This document shows positions 23,002-36,114 of a DNA stretch of 64,000 nt, piece after piece. Positions within the stretch are counted from its first letter, which is position 1. Each line of letters begins with the position of its first letter. The stretch spans positions 2,445,001 to 2,509,000 of the forward strand of contig NC_041785.1 in the NCBI RefSeq assembly GCF_900090045.1. Reading direction: 5' to 3'. The translations under genes were made by a program, and so were the position numbers. Origin of the DNA: Plasmodium malariae. Lineage: Eukaryota; Apicomplexa; Aconoidasida; Haemosporida; Plasmodiidae. Under the pieces are notes generated by a model. That model was not told the origin of the DNA, did not search any database, and was given only the letters and a program-made list of their open reading frames with translations.

Positions 23002-23707
23002 ATATATATTCATATAATTAATGCATATGAATGGTAATTTTTATGTATTATGTGTTTTCTCCTTTCGTAAGCAATGACTTTTTTTTTTTTTTTTTTTTTT
23101 TTTTCCATCCCTTTAGTCTTATAGCTACGTTTTAATTTGGTACATACGTACATATGTGCATAAGTGTATATGTACACATATCTCCATGTACATATATTTT
23201 TTTATTTGCTATTCATCTGAGGTACTCTCACCTTTTTACCTTTTTTTTTTTTTTTTTTCAATTGCAAATTATTTGTTTTACAATTTTTAAGAAGCAATTG
23301 TATATTTGCACCATTTGAAAGCACATAATAAAATTATTTTAGTATATATGAGTCAACTTTTTATAATTTTTCGACAGTAAAAGCAATGAAGTGTGTAATG
23401 AATAGTAAGAAATGAGTAGTGAATAGTGTATACTATGCCTTGTGTAACGTCTGTTCTCCATTGTTCATAAAAATACTCTCATTTGAAATAGTAATTTCTC
23501 ATTGGGGGTAGTGACAATACCCCTACATACACAAAACATACGTTAATATATGTCTACCCACTTGTTCACATCCGACTGTATATTCATGGCCCGGCTTCTT
23601 TTTCCTTTTTGCGTGAATGCACCCAGAAATATGCTTTTTCATTTGCACAAGAAAAAGCATAAAAGGAGGTAAAAAAAAAAAAAAAATAATAAAAACGATA
23701 AAAAAAA

Positions 23708-23900
23708 GAGGAGAAAAAATGATTCAAAAGAGAAGAAAAAATGATTCAAAAGAGGAGAAAAAATGATTCAAAAGAGGAGAAAAAATGATTCAAAAGAGGA
23801 GAAAAAATAATTCAAAAGAGAAGAAAAAATAATTCAAAAGAGAAGAAAAAATGATTCAAAAGAGGAGAAAAAATGATTCAAAAGAGAAGAAAAAATGATA
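23708..23900. repeat. 22-bp minisatellite upstream of the ARID gene
   Basis: About nine copies of GATTCAAAAGAGGAGAAAAA plus AT, with AGAAG/AGGAG and ATGATTC/ATAATTC variants. It ends about 200 bp before the ARID start codon, so it lies in the presumed promoter or 5' UTR. Confidence 0.85.
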
Positions 23901-24097
23901 AAAAGAGAAAAACATAATTGTAAGTGTTGATAAGGCAAAAAACGATATATTGCAGGAGGATGAAATTTGTCCTTTTTTTCCTGCATGTGTGTAGACACAA
24001 TACATAACTGCTTATATTTTATATTTTTATTTTTTTTCTTTTTTTAATAAAGAACCATAATTGAAGATTTATATTTTCTCTAATTGATGAAAGGAAT

Positions 24098-27000
24098 ATG
24101 GATAAAGAGGAATTTTATGTTAAGTATAAAGAGTACTATGGGGATGATATATGCAACATACCAAGTTTGTTAGAGGGTCAGGGAATAGAACTGTATGATC
24201 TGTATTTGAGTGTACAAAATCATGGAGGGTATTCGTGTGTAAGTAGAAATGCTAAGTGGTTAAAGATAGCAAAAGAATTTTCACTTATAAATAAAGAAAA
24301 AAATATAAAATTAATTGAAATAAAAAATATTAAAGAATATTATTTAAATTATTTAAGAGAGTTTGAACGAATACATGAGAATATTAAAAAAGGAAAAGTT
24401 GTAACAAAGAAACATAGGACATGTGCAACGACAAATAGCTTGGGGGTAAAAGATAAAAAAAAGGTAACTACAAGTAGAAGTAGTATGAAAAAAGGGAAGC
24501 AAGAGGAGAAGAACAATTTTAATGTTATACATGTTACTTCTTTTTCGAATAATAGCAAAGTTTTAACAAAGGGAGTAGATGGATTAATAAATGATACATC
24601 CCTCGTAGACTCTGTCGGAGGTACATATAACGCCAATTGTTGTGCTGCTCAAAATTCCAACAAGTTTAGTAGTAACACTTCTACTACTACTGCTGCTGCT
24701 GCTACTACAAGCAATAACAGAATTAGATATGTGAAGGAAAATAAGCGGAGTAGCAAAAGTGATTACGTAAATGGCAGTTTATTAACCAGAGAAAGTAGCG
24801 GCAATCATCGCATTAAAAGCGTTAGGAATGATCGTACCAACAATGAAAGTAATTCAATGAACAAAGGTAAGTCTAGCAATAAGAGGGGGAACAATGCTAA
24901 GAAAAGCAGTAAGAGAGTGAGCAACAATTGCAATGTTAGCAAAAGTAATTATGTTATTAGTCGTACCAACAATGGGCATACAGGAAATGGACATACGAGC
25001 GCTATCAATAATTCTATTAACATTATAAATGACGTGGCCAACCACTCTGGCTCTTTGTATGATAGTAATAGCAATTACGCTAGTTATACTCCTTACCCAT
25101 CTTACCCGTCTTACGTTAACACGTTTGCAAATAACAGTTACGTAAGCAATAACTACGCGTATAGTACAAAGTGCACGAATTGGACGAACTGCACTAATTG
25201 GAAGAATTGCACGAATTACGTATATCCAGACAGCGCTTCTAGCAACATCATCACAGGTAGTACTCCTCTAAACAACCCCTTTTTTAATTATTCTAGTATC
25301 AATTTGTATGGTAGTAATTTCTCTACTTCTAATATGGGGGGTATTGTTTACTCGAGTACTAATTACTTGGGTGGTAACTATCATATGAATAACTTTATGG
25401 GTGGAAATTACTATAATAGCTCCCTATTAAATAATAGTAATAACAGAGGAATTTATGATAACAGTGGTAGTAGCATTGGTGGTAATAATAATAATTGCTA
25501 CATTGGTAGTAATAGTAGTAGTTCTCCTAACTTGTACAACAGTTACGTTAATGCAAACTACTTTTATGGTAATGATGTGCATGGGGCGCAGACTAGTAGC
25601 AACAGATGGGGCCGTCTCTTGAGTAATAGTAACAGTTCTACTTGTAACATTAGTAGCGGCATTAGTAGCGGCATTAGTAGTGGTATTAGTAGTGGTATTA
25701 GTAGTGGTATTAATAGTGGTATTAATAATGGTATTAATAGTGGTATTAATAGTGGTATTAATAGTGGTATTAATAGTAGTATTAATAGTAGCATTAATAC
25801 TGGTTTTAATAGTAGCATTAATACTGGTTTTAATACTGTATACGGCCTGAAGGCACCGAGAAGGAGTAATGCACCCATGAATGGTGAGAACAAAATCGAA
25901 GCTAAGAAATGCGTAGACATCTATAGGTTATTATTAGGTTTGTATAACAGAAAAGAAAAAATAGCTGATTTTATCTTCTGCCTCAATTTACTTTATAATA
26001 TATCAAGAATGACAGATGTAGTATCTGTAAAACAAATTAATATTATTATATGTATCCTTTTAAATATGCTAGATGATATTATAAAATTATTTTATGATAC
26101 CTTTAATACAAAGAAGAGGTCCATAAATATTATGATGGACTGCTTCTCAAACTGTTTAATAAATAATGAAAGAAGCAAAAGAAGTGATAGAAGCAAAACT
26201 AATGAAATTAATAAAACTACTGAAATTAATAAAACTACTGAAATTAATAAAACTACTGAAATTAATAAAACTAATGAAAATAATAAGACTAATAACACTT
26301 ATAAGCATCATTATTATTATGAATACAATGAGGGGGATACAGGAATTATTCACCCGAAATGTGAGAAAGGAAATAAGGATGTTATACATGTTGGGCTTAT
26401 GAACACTGAGGAAGGGGGCATATACCCACTTCAAAAAAATCAAGTAAGGGGAATATAAAACAGATGAAAAGAAAAGAAAAGAAAAGCAAAGAGAAGATAC
26501 AACGTTTCACTTTGATGAAAAATTGACAGAGATCTTAAGCAATTTAAGTTAACTTATTTATACAAATAAAGGCAAAGAGGGGGGTTTAATAGCTGTTGGA
26601 GTGGTGAACAGTGCAGAAGTTTATATTCTCTTCCCATTTTTTCTGCTCTGTTACATCTCATATTTTCTGTTCTTTTATCTTCTCATCTTCTCCGTTCTTT
26701 TCTCCTTTTTTTTTGTTTTTTTCCTTTTCTTCTCACCCCCCCCCTGTAGTCAACCAGTCTAAAGTGTCCATATCTTTGCTTCATTTTTTTTTTTTTTTTT
26801 TTTTTTCCTCATTATCAGGAAGATTACAGTGCTTACAACTTAGGATGTCAAGACAAGAATGCAACGGACATTGATTGTAAAAGTAACGTAAGCGGATATA
26901 AGAAAGATAATATAATGAGAATATTTTTAAATAAAGGAGTAAAAGTAAATTTAAAGGATATCATGCGCTTGTACTTATCATATAGTACATATTGTAGGAG

Positions 27001-28723
27001 AAAAAAAAAAAAAATTAACAGAATGAAATATTTAAGTACACAAAATGAAGGGGAGGGTATAAAGAGGAAAGAAGGACGAGATGTTAAAAAAAGAATTGAT
27101 GAGTGTAAAAGGAATGTAGTTAATTCTTCAAATTCGGATTATTCGAACAGTGGAAAGAGAGCACACAGTATGAACAGTGTTAGCAGTGTAAACAGCATAA
27201 ATAGCGTAAACAGTGTAAACAGCATAAACAGCATAAACAGCATAAACAGCGCTGATATAGAGAACCTGGCGGAGGGGAGAAGGAAGGGAAAAGGGAAAAA
27301 ATATTGGTTTAATTTTTGTGGAACAAAAAAAGAAATAAATGAATTTTTAACAGAAAAAAGTTGTATTGATTTCATTTTTCTCATTTTATATATCATTAAT
27401 AATTTATTTTTAAATGATAAATATAGTTTATATTTTTCTAATATTAAAATATATTACAAGAGAAAGAACGAGAAAAAAGGGCAAAGTTGCAAAAACTTGG
27501 ATATATCGAACCCAAAGAGCAGTAGTAAGATCTTTTTTAAAAAAAATAAAGATGGTCCCATAAACGATGTAATTAATTTTTCGTGTAATAATTTGGAGGG
27601 AAAGGGAAAAAGGTACTACGGGGATGGGGATAGAGATGAAAATATGAATGTCAATAGAGATGACAATGACTGGAATGGAGGTGTTGATAAAAGCTCTTCT
27701 AGAGGAGCAGAAGAAGAAGACGAAGTGTTAATGGATGACCTTTCCATTAATAGTGCGGAAAATTCCTTCTCATCTTCGTCGTCATCATCAATTGACAGCA
27801 TGTACAGTTACAAAAGTGTAAAATCAGACGAACTGCAGATAAAGAGAGATGTAACCAGATTAAATGCAAAACTGTTGAATGATAAAAAAAAAAAAAAAGA
27901 GCAAGAAAAAGGGGCATTAAAAGGAGAAGATGAAGAAGGAAACGAAGCAGGTGAAGAAGGAAACGAAGCAGGTGAAGAAGGAAACAAAGCAGGTGAAGAA
28001 GGAAACGAAGCAGGTGAAGAAGGAAACAAAGCAGGTGAAGAAGGAAAAGAAGATAAAGAAGGAAAGGAAGATGAAGAAGGAAACAAAGCAGGTGAAGAAG
28101 GAAAAGAAGATAAAGAAGGAAAGGAAGATGAAGAAGGGAAACAAAATGGAGAGTTAAACAAGACCAATTGCAATGAAAAAATGAAAAATAAGTATATTTC
28201 CCCCAATTCGAGCTTCATTAATACTAATGCTAATGAAGAAGAGAACTGTTTTTCTAAAAGTGACAGCATTATATCAAATAGAAGTAATAATACAAATTTG
28301 AGTTTTCATAATAATGAATTGAATTCCACCACTGATAGTAATATTCTTCCTCGTGTTAGTTGTCTCATGCATAAAAATTTGCATTTGTGCAAGTTAAGTG
28401 ATTGTTCATGTCGATTAAAAAATAGCAATAACAACATGAACACTGTCATAAGCGATGAAGTAGTAAATGGAATGGATGCCATGTGTAGCCGTATGAGTAG
28501 CGGACCATATAACAGCACAAAGAAAACTGTTAATAACGACATTAATAACTCCTTTAATAATAATGGTTATTCGAATTATTTCCATAATTTGTATAATTTT
28601 CCTAATTCCCCTAATTGTCCTACTGCTTTTAGCAGCAACTGCTTTGTTAATAATTTGGGGGGGACACCCATTAGCTGCACAAATTTAAAGAATAATCTGA
28701 ACAGTCATAATATAGATGTTATT

Positions 28724-28773
<50 letters not shown>

Positions 28774-31700
28774 GGAAAATATTTGTGATCCTTACAACAC
28801 TAACATCATTTTTAGTGACTACAATATGTGCACAGATGAAAAGGAAATTGCTGATGGGATGTCAAGGGACCTAACCACAGAAAATGAAAAAATAAAAAAA
28901 TATAAAAAAATAATAAAAATAATAGCAGATGATGGAACATATATGGATAAAGAGCATGCAAATAATAGCAGCAACGAGGATAAAATAGAAGAAAACGATG
29001 AGGGTAAGTCTCAATTTGTGAAGGTGAAATGTGAGGGAGCAAGTCAGGAGATAGGTAGTGACAACAAAAATAGCTCAAGTAGTGGCAATAATCATCATGA
29101 TGGCGGTAGAAGTGGAAGTAGTAATAATGTTAGCAGTGGAAATGGAAGTTGTAATAATGTTAGCAGTGGAAATGGAAGTTGTAATAATGTTAGCGGTGGA
29201 AATGGAAGTTGTAATAATGTTAGCGGTGGAAATGGAAGTTGTAATAATGTTAGCGGTGGAAATGGAAGTTGTAATAATGTTAGCAGTGGAAATGGAAGTT
29301 GTAATAATGTTAGCAGTGGAAATGGAAGTTGTAATAATGTTAGCGGTGGAAATGGAAGTTGTAATAATGTTAGCGGTGGAAATGGAAGTTGTAATAATGT
29401 TAGCGGTGGAAATGGAAGTTGTAATAATGTTAGCAGTGGAAATGGAAGTTGTAATAATGTTAGCGGTGGAAATGGAAGTTGTAATAATGTTAGCAGTGGA
29501 AATGGAAGTTGTAATAATGACGACATGCCCGAACGAGAAGAGGGAAAGAGGGAAAGAGAAATTGTGAATGATACGCACAGTTATTATGATAAAAAAATTG
29601 AAGAAAAAAGTAATGGTGGAGAAGAATCGAACCAAAAGTGTATCAACTCAAATAGTGAATATGAGAAAATTAAAGAAGTTAAATTTGAAAATGACGGAAA
29701 GAATGATACAACAAGTGGCAGTAGCAGTGGTAGTAGAAATAGTAGTAGAAGTAAACATGGAAGTAGGTTGTGTAATGATGACGCTACTGTAAAAGAATAT
29801 ACCAGTGGTAACTGTGAGTACAAAAACAATTTTACATGTACAAGAAATGATTATGAAAATTGTATGAATGATACCAAGTATTTCAGCAGGGATTCTTCTC
29901 CCTTATATGATAGAAGTAGTACAAGTAAAATAATTTCTTCTGATTTAAATAATAGTTACAGAATAGATCAAAATAATATGGACAGTAATGTAAATTATGA
30001 CTATACATATTTAAATAATGATAAGGTTTTGTATAACAACTGGGGTGATAAGGATATGAATTCATCCATCATTCCGTTTAACATGAATAAGGATGATTTA
30101 ACGAACTATTACTATTATAATTATTATTACTATTATAATCAGTATTATAACAATTATAATTATATGGAAAAAATGAATGGATATGGAAATAATTCCTTTT
30201 TGATGAACAACATGCTTGATATAGGAAATAATAGCATCTCATACTATAATAACAATAGTTATACTAACAAGAATTTAAATAAAGGCTACTGTGCTGATAG
30301 CTCCTTAGGTATGTGCTCCATAAATGGCAGTTATAATAAAGATGATGATCACTCCTCTATGTTAAAGAATTATGAAAATTATTTATATAATGTACCCCTT
30401 GATGAATGTGTACATAACATGTCAAATGTTGGTGATAACAGTAATAACGCTAGTAATAGTAGAGGAAGGAATAGCGATAATAGTAGACACAGTATTAGCG
30501 GCAATAATAATGGAAATAATGATTATAATAACTATGACTGTAATAATACACCCATTAGTAACAGCAACCATATGGATGGAAAGGCGAATGTTAAAAAGGA
30601 AGTAAGGAGTAATTGTAGACAAAGTATATACGATAGGAATTGTAAAAATAATGAGCATGATGAGAGCTCTAGTATAAGCAATGTTGATAAGAAATTTTAT
30701 AACAAGATAAACAGGAATGATAATTATTATAACAGCGTGGAAAATTTTTCGAAAAATTTAAATTCATCAAATGGACATAATAACAAGGAAGAGGTTAGGA
30801 GAATATACAGAAACATAAAAAACAAAATGTATGAAGATATGAAAAAAATATTTGATCAGAAAAAAATAAAGGCAAATAAATACAAATTAATGCATTATTT
30901 GGATTTAAGCAAATTTATTAGTCTGTTTGAAACGATTTTTCTTAAAAATTTGGAAAATATTATATATCATGAAAAGGTTGTTGAGAATATTTACATGAAC
31001 ATGTTTATTTGTATTGATATATTAAACCATGAATTTGGAAAAAATATATCATTAAAATATGTCTTCTTTCCAATACATTTTTTGGAATATAATAAAAATA
31101 GATTTAAAACTGTTGTTCATTTTGATAATAACAACAAATTACTAGTAAAGACAAAACTTCTGAGTGTTAAAGAGAAAATAAGAAAAAAAAAAAAACTTAA
31201 AAAATATGAGCAGTATGGAAAAAAAGAAAAACCTTCACAAGTCAGGAAATTTAACAGTTTTGATATGTATGAAAATGGGAAAAAAAAATCGCCAGGAAGA
31301 TTAAATAGCGATAACAGAAATGGTGTTAGTTGTATCCCGCTTATCAATTCATCGTATATGGAAAAGAATGCACATGAAGAATTGGAAAAAATAAAGAAAG
31401 AGGGGGGAGAATTGGAAAAATACATGAACGAGTTAGGAGATAATGTACAAAGAGGAAGTGAGAAATATAACTTGCAGGGAGAAAAAGGAAGTGAGTTGTG
31501 TGAAAGCGTAAATAACAATCAGAGAAATAGCACATTTGATGCAAACGAAAACAACAGCGGAAACAACAACAGGGGTGACCAAAAGAAAGAGAGTAATAAA
31601 AGGATTTACAAAAACAGTGGTAATGACGGGAGTACCAAATGTCCTGAACGTTCAGAAAAAAAAAACTCGAATGAAAGAAATGTACGTACAAAAAATGAAG

Positions 31701-33671
31701 TTAACGGGACTAAATATAGAAAAAAGATGAAAATTTTATTTTTAAAAATATTTCGAACGAGCAATAAGAAATATAATATATATAAAAAGATTGATTATGA
31801 ATATTTGAAAGAAAATTATAATTATTATGAGACTTTTTATTGTAAGGAAAAAGAAAAGCAAAAAAAATTTATTATACTGGATTTACATGAAATAACAAAA
31901 AAAATTTTATTAAAAGTATACAAACGTGTCAGTAGCTACTTAAATATAGCAATTCTATCGTTAAATATATTAACTCGTATATTATATTTAATACCTAAAA
32001 AAATGATTCTTGTATCTTTTATTCCATGGGTATTAAATGAAATAACAAAAGTTAAATGTGTATATACCTATTTAAATGTTCCTTTATGTATTTTAAATTA
32101 TAATGGATTTCTTTTTTTAGAAACATTAATGAAATTTATTACACAAATGATTCAAAATAATGTTATACCTATGCAATCTTATATGTTATCCTTTTTACGT
32201 TTATGTTCTTTTCCATTATATATATATTTATACTACGATATACCTCTTTCTCATACTCTTATTATAACTTCTCTGTCTGCTGTATATGAATTAGTTACTT
32301 ATGATGCTAACTACTTAGCAACAGGAATTGCTAAGACAACTGCTAGGGAACTATATTCGTCACTACATTATAATAAAAGTAAAAGAGGTCATCTTTCAAA
32401 TAATGAGAAAAAAAATAATACTATGATAAATATTTTTAAAAAACAAAAATGCAATAACCTTACTAGTTCAGAAAATTCTATAACGGAATCAGGTGGTATA
32501 TCCAAATTGTGTAACAATAACATGTTGATAGATAACGAGAATGCAAATATAAAGGATAATGAATATGAAAAAAACAATTTTGAGAATAAATGTGATAAGG
32601 AAGAATCAGAAAGGAAAACTACGGAAGTGTTAACAGAAGAGAGAAAAAAGTTGTTAGATAACATATTTATAAAAACTCTTTTACTTTTTTTGAAAAAATC
32701 TATGTATTTTAAAAGTATATTTAACTGTGCTAATATAAATGAGAAAGAAGAACTAATGGTAGATAGTAAAAGAGTGCAACTCATTTTAAAAAATTGGAAT
32801 ATGAATAATGAAGAAGTAAAAAATGAAAAGGAGGAATTACATTTTTCAAATATAGAAAATAAGGTTTTTTACTTACATGATAATTTACTTCTATATGCAG
32901 TAGACAACTTAACAATTTCTAATAATGCTAAAGACATTAAAATGTGTGAAAATATAAGAAACCAATATATTAATCAGTATACTACAACAGATACTTTTCC
33001 CTATAACTTTATGATGCCAGAAAATTCGGAAATACAAAAGTTGAGCATTTATGCCCATTCCATAGTACCTATCCTTTTATTTTTATCTTCTCACCACCTC
33101 CTGTGGCAGTGTCTGGCACCGCACATCCCTATGCTTACCCATGTAAAAATGAATACATGCGCCTAAACCAGCAACTGTGTAAATGTGTACATATTCGAAT
33201 GCGCTCAAGTGTAAATATGTGCTGTTGCTTAAATGCACATATGTAACGATGTTCATAATCTCACCATATTTTCCTCGTTCCAGTATATTCATAAAAATTA
33301 GTTTAATATGCTTACGTAGATGTTCACGTTATTATGTATTGTTTATGTTATACTGAGTATGTTTGACATTTACGTTTGCCTTATTTTCTTTTCGAAAAAA
33401 GAAAGAAAAAAAAAAAAAAAAAACCAAAGAGTACAGAAAGCCCAAGAGCGACAATGAAAGAGCCACTTATAATGCACACTTTTACGCACTACATTTTTCC
33501 CAATTTTATTTTACCTTATAGATGGTATTCATTCAGACGGATATCCGCTCATCCTTATCGGTAGTATTGAAAGAATATTATTTCCGGAATTATATGAAAG
33601 AGAAAAAAGGGGGGAAGAAATGCCATAAATATGTTGATGCCAAATTAGTGAAAGTTGAAAAAGTTAAGTGA
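24098..33671 (+). CDS. ARID/BRIGHT domain protein, three exons, about 2,939 residues
   Basis: Exons 24098-26443, 26819-33142 and 33522-33671 join in phase 0 (donors GTAAGG and GTAAAA; acceptors TTATCAG and CTTATAG). Residues 1-95 are an ARID DNA-binding domain (IPSLLEGQGIELYDLYLSVQ, then GGYSCVSRNAKW and YYLNYLREFERI), the fold used by SWI/SNF subunits and related chromatin factors. Most of the middle is disordered Asn/Ser/Glu-rich sequence with several tandem repeats. Conserved helical blocks return at about residues 650-720, 790-920 and 2,000-2,650 and could be the part that binds a remodelling complex. From memory, the rodent-malaria ARID protein is reported to act with a SNF2-type remodeller in gametocyte development. 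The 49-residue last exon is my inference; without it the protein would end in a short unrelated tail at 33166. A 3.3 kb divergent promoter region lies upstream. Confidence 0.9.
25650..25845 (+). repeat. 12-bp coding repeat (Ser-Gly-Ile-Asn/Ser) in the ARID gene
   Basis: About 16 copies of AGTGGTATTAAT and variants encode the tetrapeptide series ISSG, INSG, INNG, INSS and INTG. The unit changes gradually from ISSG to INSG along the array. Confidence 0.85.
26205..26290 (+). repeat. 15-bp coding repeat (TEINK) in the ARID gene
   Basis: Four to six copies of ACTGAAATTAATAAA with NEINK, NENNK edge variants, near the end of exon 1. Confidence 0.8.
27930..28142 (+). repeat. Gly/Glu-rich coding repeat (EEGNEAG, EEGNKAG, EEGKEDK)
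   Basis: Runs of 21-bp units GAAGAAGGAAACGAAGCAGGT switch to related GAAGAAGGAAAAGAAGATAAA units, and the whole block is partly duplicated. It encodes an acidic low-complexity stretch in exon 2 of the ARID gene. Confidence 0.85.
28725..28774 (+). repeat. Poly-asparagine (AAT)n tract
   Basis: About 16 consecutive AAT codons in the ARID protein, typical of slippage-prone Asn tracts in Plasmodium. Confidence 0.85.
29128..29518 (+). repeat. 30-bp coding repeat (NNVSSGNGSC), 13 copies, with higher-order structure
   Basis: The unit is essentially perfect over 13 copies; the only variation is Ser/Gly at position 5 (AGT or GGT). The order of variants is S S G G G, S S G G G, S G S. The first ten copies are therefore two identical 150-bp blocks of five units. 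Confidence 0.92.
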
Positions 33672-33800
33672 AGGTATATTTTTTTTTTTTATGTACATTT
33701 TTTTCTCCTTTTTTTTTTGGTATATACTTAAAAGGAAAAGCTACTTTGATACGCAATGGCACCTTGGTATAATGCATGTCTGTTTGTTTATGGGTATGCG

Positions 33801-33840
<40 letters not shown>

Positions 33841-34675
33841 TCAAACGCGGGTGTTCCTTTATTCGCCGCATGCTTGAGGAAAAACGAAACGTTCCTCTTT
33901 TTCTTTTTAATTTTAACTTTAAAACTCTCAAATAAGGATATGGTCAAATCTTCATATGACATAATATATTTAGAACAGAAATGGTGTGATATGAATGTTG
34001 TTCCATTGTTGTGCATAAAATGGCTTTTGTTAAAAATTGTAGTAAAAAAAAACAAAGCAAAAGAAAAGAAAATTAAACAAAACATTGAACCAGTATATAT
34101 GAGCACAATCACATATGTATATATATATATATATATATATGAACATAAGTATGTGCATCCTACTTTTTCTACCAAGAAACAGAATGCTTCTATAAATCAA
34201 TATAACATAATTAGGATGAAAAATTCAAAGTAGGGATATATATATGTTGCCATAAAAATGCAACTCTTCGCATAATAACGCAACAAATTTTGGAAAAAAC
34301 AAAAAATATATGTGAAATACTCACGAATAATTATATATGTAAAAAAAAAGAAAAAAAAGAGAGATGGAAAATTATAAATGAGGTGAAAGGCAAAAAACAT
34401 AAAAGAGATGCACTAAAATATATAGTAAAAATTGAAAATGTTCTTTAAAAAATACTCAATTTAACAAAGGAAAAAAGTAAAATATTAAAAATATTTAGAT
34501 ATCAAAAAAGAAGTGCATATGTGGACGTATATCTGTATATACATGGGCATATATATATGTGTGCATATGTGTGTGAACAAAAAAAATAAGATCAAATATA
34601 TAAATTTAAAGAGATTATACTATTATAAATTTTTTTTTAAAAATAAAATAAACAGCTATATAATTTGTATATGTA

Positions 34676-34710
<35 letters not shown>

Positions 34711-34785
34711 ACAAAAATTTGGCTAGCTAGTACATAACATTTATGGGGGATTTTTTTTTTTTTTTTTTTTCGAGCTGGTAAATAT
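33672..34785. other. Convergent intergenic region between the ARID gene and the Ca2+/H+ exchanger
   Basis: Contains (TA)n near 33806-33840 and 34118-34140, poly(T) at 34679-34709 and 34750-34770, and AT-rich 3' UTR-like sequence. The longest frame (33874-34233) is Lys/Ile-rich, overlaps microsatellites and is not convincing. Confidence 0.5.
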
Positions 34786-36114
34786 TTACGATGTATCAAA
34801 CCAAAAAACAACACCAACGATAAGGTAAGCTGATATAAGTAAAACCCCCTCTAGCCAGTTACTTTCCCCGTCTTGTACAATGGCCATTGTAACAATAACA
34901 GAAATAACTAAAATAACACTGGATAAGGGGGAGAAGGCAAGAGTCATAGGTTTGTTTAATATCCACCCAAATAAAACAGTAACTGGGACAACAAAAAGAG
35001 CTATTTGTGCAGAGGATCCAACGGCTACACCCATGGTTAGATCAACTTTATTCTTAATTGCAACAGTAACTGCTGTTAAATGTTCTGTGGCGTTGCCAAC
35101 TACAGGTAAAAGAATAACACCAATAAAATTTTCTGAAATGTTATAATATTTTATAACGGCTTCAATTGTGTTAATAAGATATTCCGAATGAACACTTACT
35201 AAAATTGTAATTAAAATTAAGAAAAGAGATCCAGCTATTATAGATAATTGAGGAATTTCTTCAGTCATTTCTTTGTCTTGAAACAGAGAGATGTGTGTGT
35301 ATAACTGAAATAGTAAAAATAAGCAATAGGTTAAAAATATTAAAACAGCTGTTATTCTTGAAACTTTTAAAAGCACTTCAACATTATTATTAGTAGTACA
35401 TGATGATACTGTTGGTATTGTTATAGCTAAACTGGAAAGTAGCAAAAGAGATGTACTACATGTTGCTCCCTTTTCATTAAATTTCTGTACATGGTGATAT
35501 AACCCCCCTGCAAAGAAGGACATACCTAATACTAATAACAAATTGGATAAAATGCTTCCTAATAATGTACCTTGAACAACATTAATTAAACCTGCATTTA
35601 ATGCTTGAATAGAAAATATCATTTCCATTAAATTTCCAAAAGTAGCATTTAATAAACCACCAATAATTTCACCTGTATGTAGAGCTAAATCTTCTGTTAC
35701 ATGACCCATTAATGCTGATAAGGGTATTAACGCCATGAAGTTGAAAAAAAAAATATATATATCTTTACATTTTATTAAATAACTTATTATACCTATAGGA
35801 ACAAATATTAATAATATATTTAATTTTGTATGTAGCATATTAAATATTCCTATAATGTCACTTTTTCTTAGAGTATAAAAGGGGCCTCCTTCATTTAATT
35901 CATAATTTTCTTCTAGATTTTCATGCCCTAAATTATTTGGTGTTTTATTATTACATAATAATTGTAAATGTAAATTTTTATTTCTTATTAAATTTGTATC
36001 AGTTAAACCCGATGAACTACTTTTTATATTTTTTCCTGATGATACATTTTTATTTAATGGTTGTGAAATTGTACGTCTTACATAAGACGTCGCACGCACT
36101 CTTCCCATAACCAT
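34786..36114 (-). CDS. CAX: Ca2+/H+ exchanger, CAX family
   Basis: A 442-residue cation/proton antiporter that moves Ca2+ (or other divalent cations) against H+ across an internal membrane. About 80 soluble N-terminal residues precede 10-11 membrane helices. The two family signature repeats are present: c-1 at about 152-170 (GGLLNATFGNLMEMIFSIQ, acidic E164) and c-2 at 340-350 (GNATEHLTAVT, E344). An acidic loop lies between the halves around residue 280-287 (DKEMTEE). Plasmodium CAX has been studied as a mitochondrial or internal-membrane exchanger important for gametes and zygotes (from memory). It is a single exon. The start at 36114 is the only ATG giving the full N-terminus. It diverges from the TEX1-locus gene 4.4 kb away. 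Confidence 0.95.
   Translation of the reverse strand: MVMGRVRATSYVRRTISQPLNKNVSSGKNIKSSSSGLTDTNLIRNKNLHLQLLCNNKTPNNLGHENLEENYELNEGGPFYTLRKSDIIGIFNMLHTKLNILLIFVPIGIISYLIKCKDIYIFFFNFMALIPLSALMGHVTEDLALHTGEIIGGLLNATFGNLMEMIFSIQALNAGLINVVQGTLLGSILSNLLLVLGMSFFAGGLYHHVQKFNEKGATCSTSLLLLSSLAITIPTVSSCTTNNNVEVLLKVSRITAVLIFLTYCLFLLFQLYTHISLFQDKEMTEEIPQLSIIAGSLFLILITILVSVHSEYLINTIEAVIKYYNISENFIGVILLPVVGNATEHLTAVTVAIKNKVDLTMGVAVGSSAQIALFVVPVTVLFGWILNKPMTLAFSPLSSVILVISVIVTMAIVQDGESNWLEGVLLISAYLIVGVVFWFDTS

Larger units (their letters stand above)
20808..24097. other. Long divergent intergenic region between mPheRS and the ARID gene
   Basis: 3.3 kb of shared promoter sequence. It holds poly(T) tracts (20843-20869, 22672-22703, 23081-23104), mixed TATATTTATG arrays (21395-21500), (TA)n near 22948-22996, two minisatellites described separately and one short plus-strand frame at 22149. 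I see no known RNA gene. Confidence 0.5.

Noticed and set aside
27808..28269. 153-codon Phe/Ser-rich minus-strand frame
   Set aside because: Complement of the GAA-rich repeat in the ARID gene; a composition artefact.
29058..29635. Long frames in several phases on both strands across the 30-bp repeat
   Set aside because: The unit length is a multiple of three and contains no stop in those phases, so open frames are automatic. The real frame is fixed by the flanking ARID gene.
33741..34233. Overlapping frames on both strands between the ARID gene and CAX
   Set aside because: Lys/Ile- or Tyr/Ile-rich and anchored in microsatellites; no splice partner and no non-random segment.
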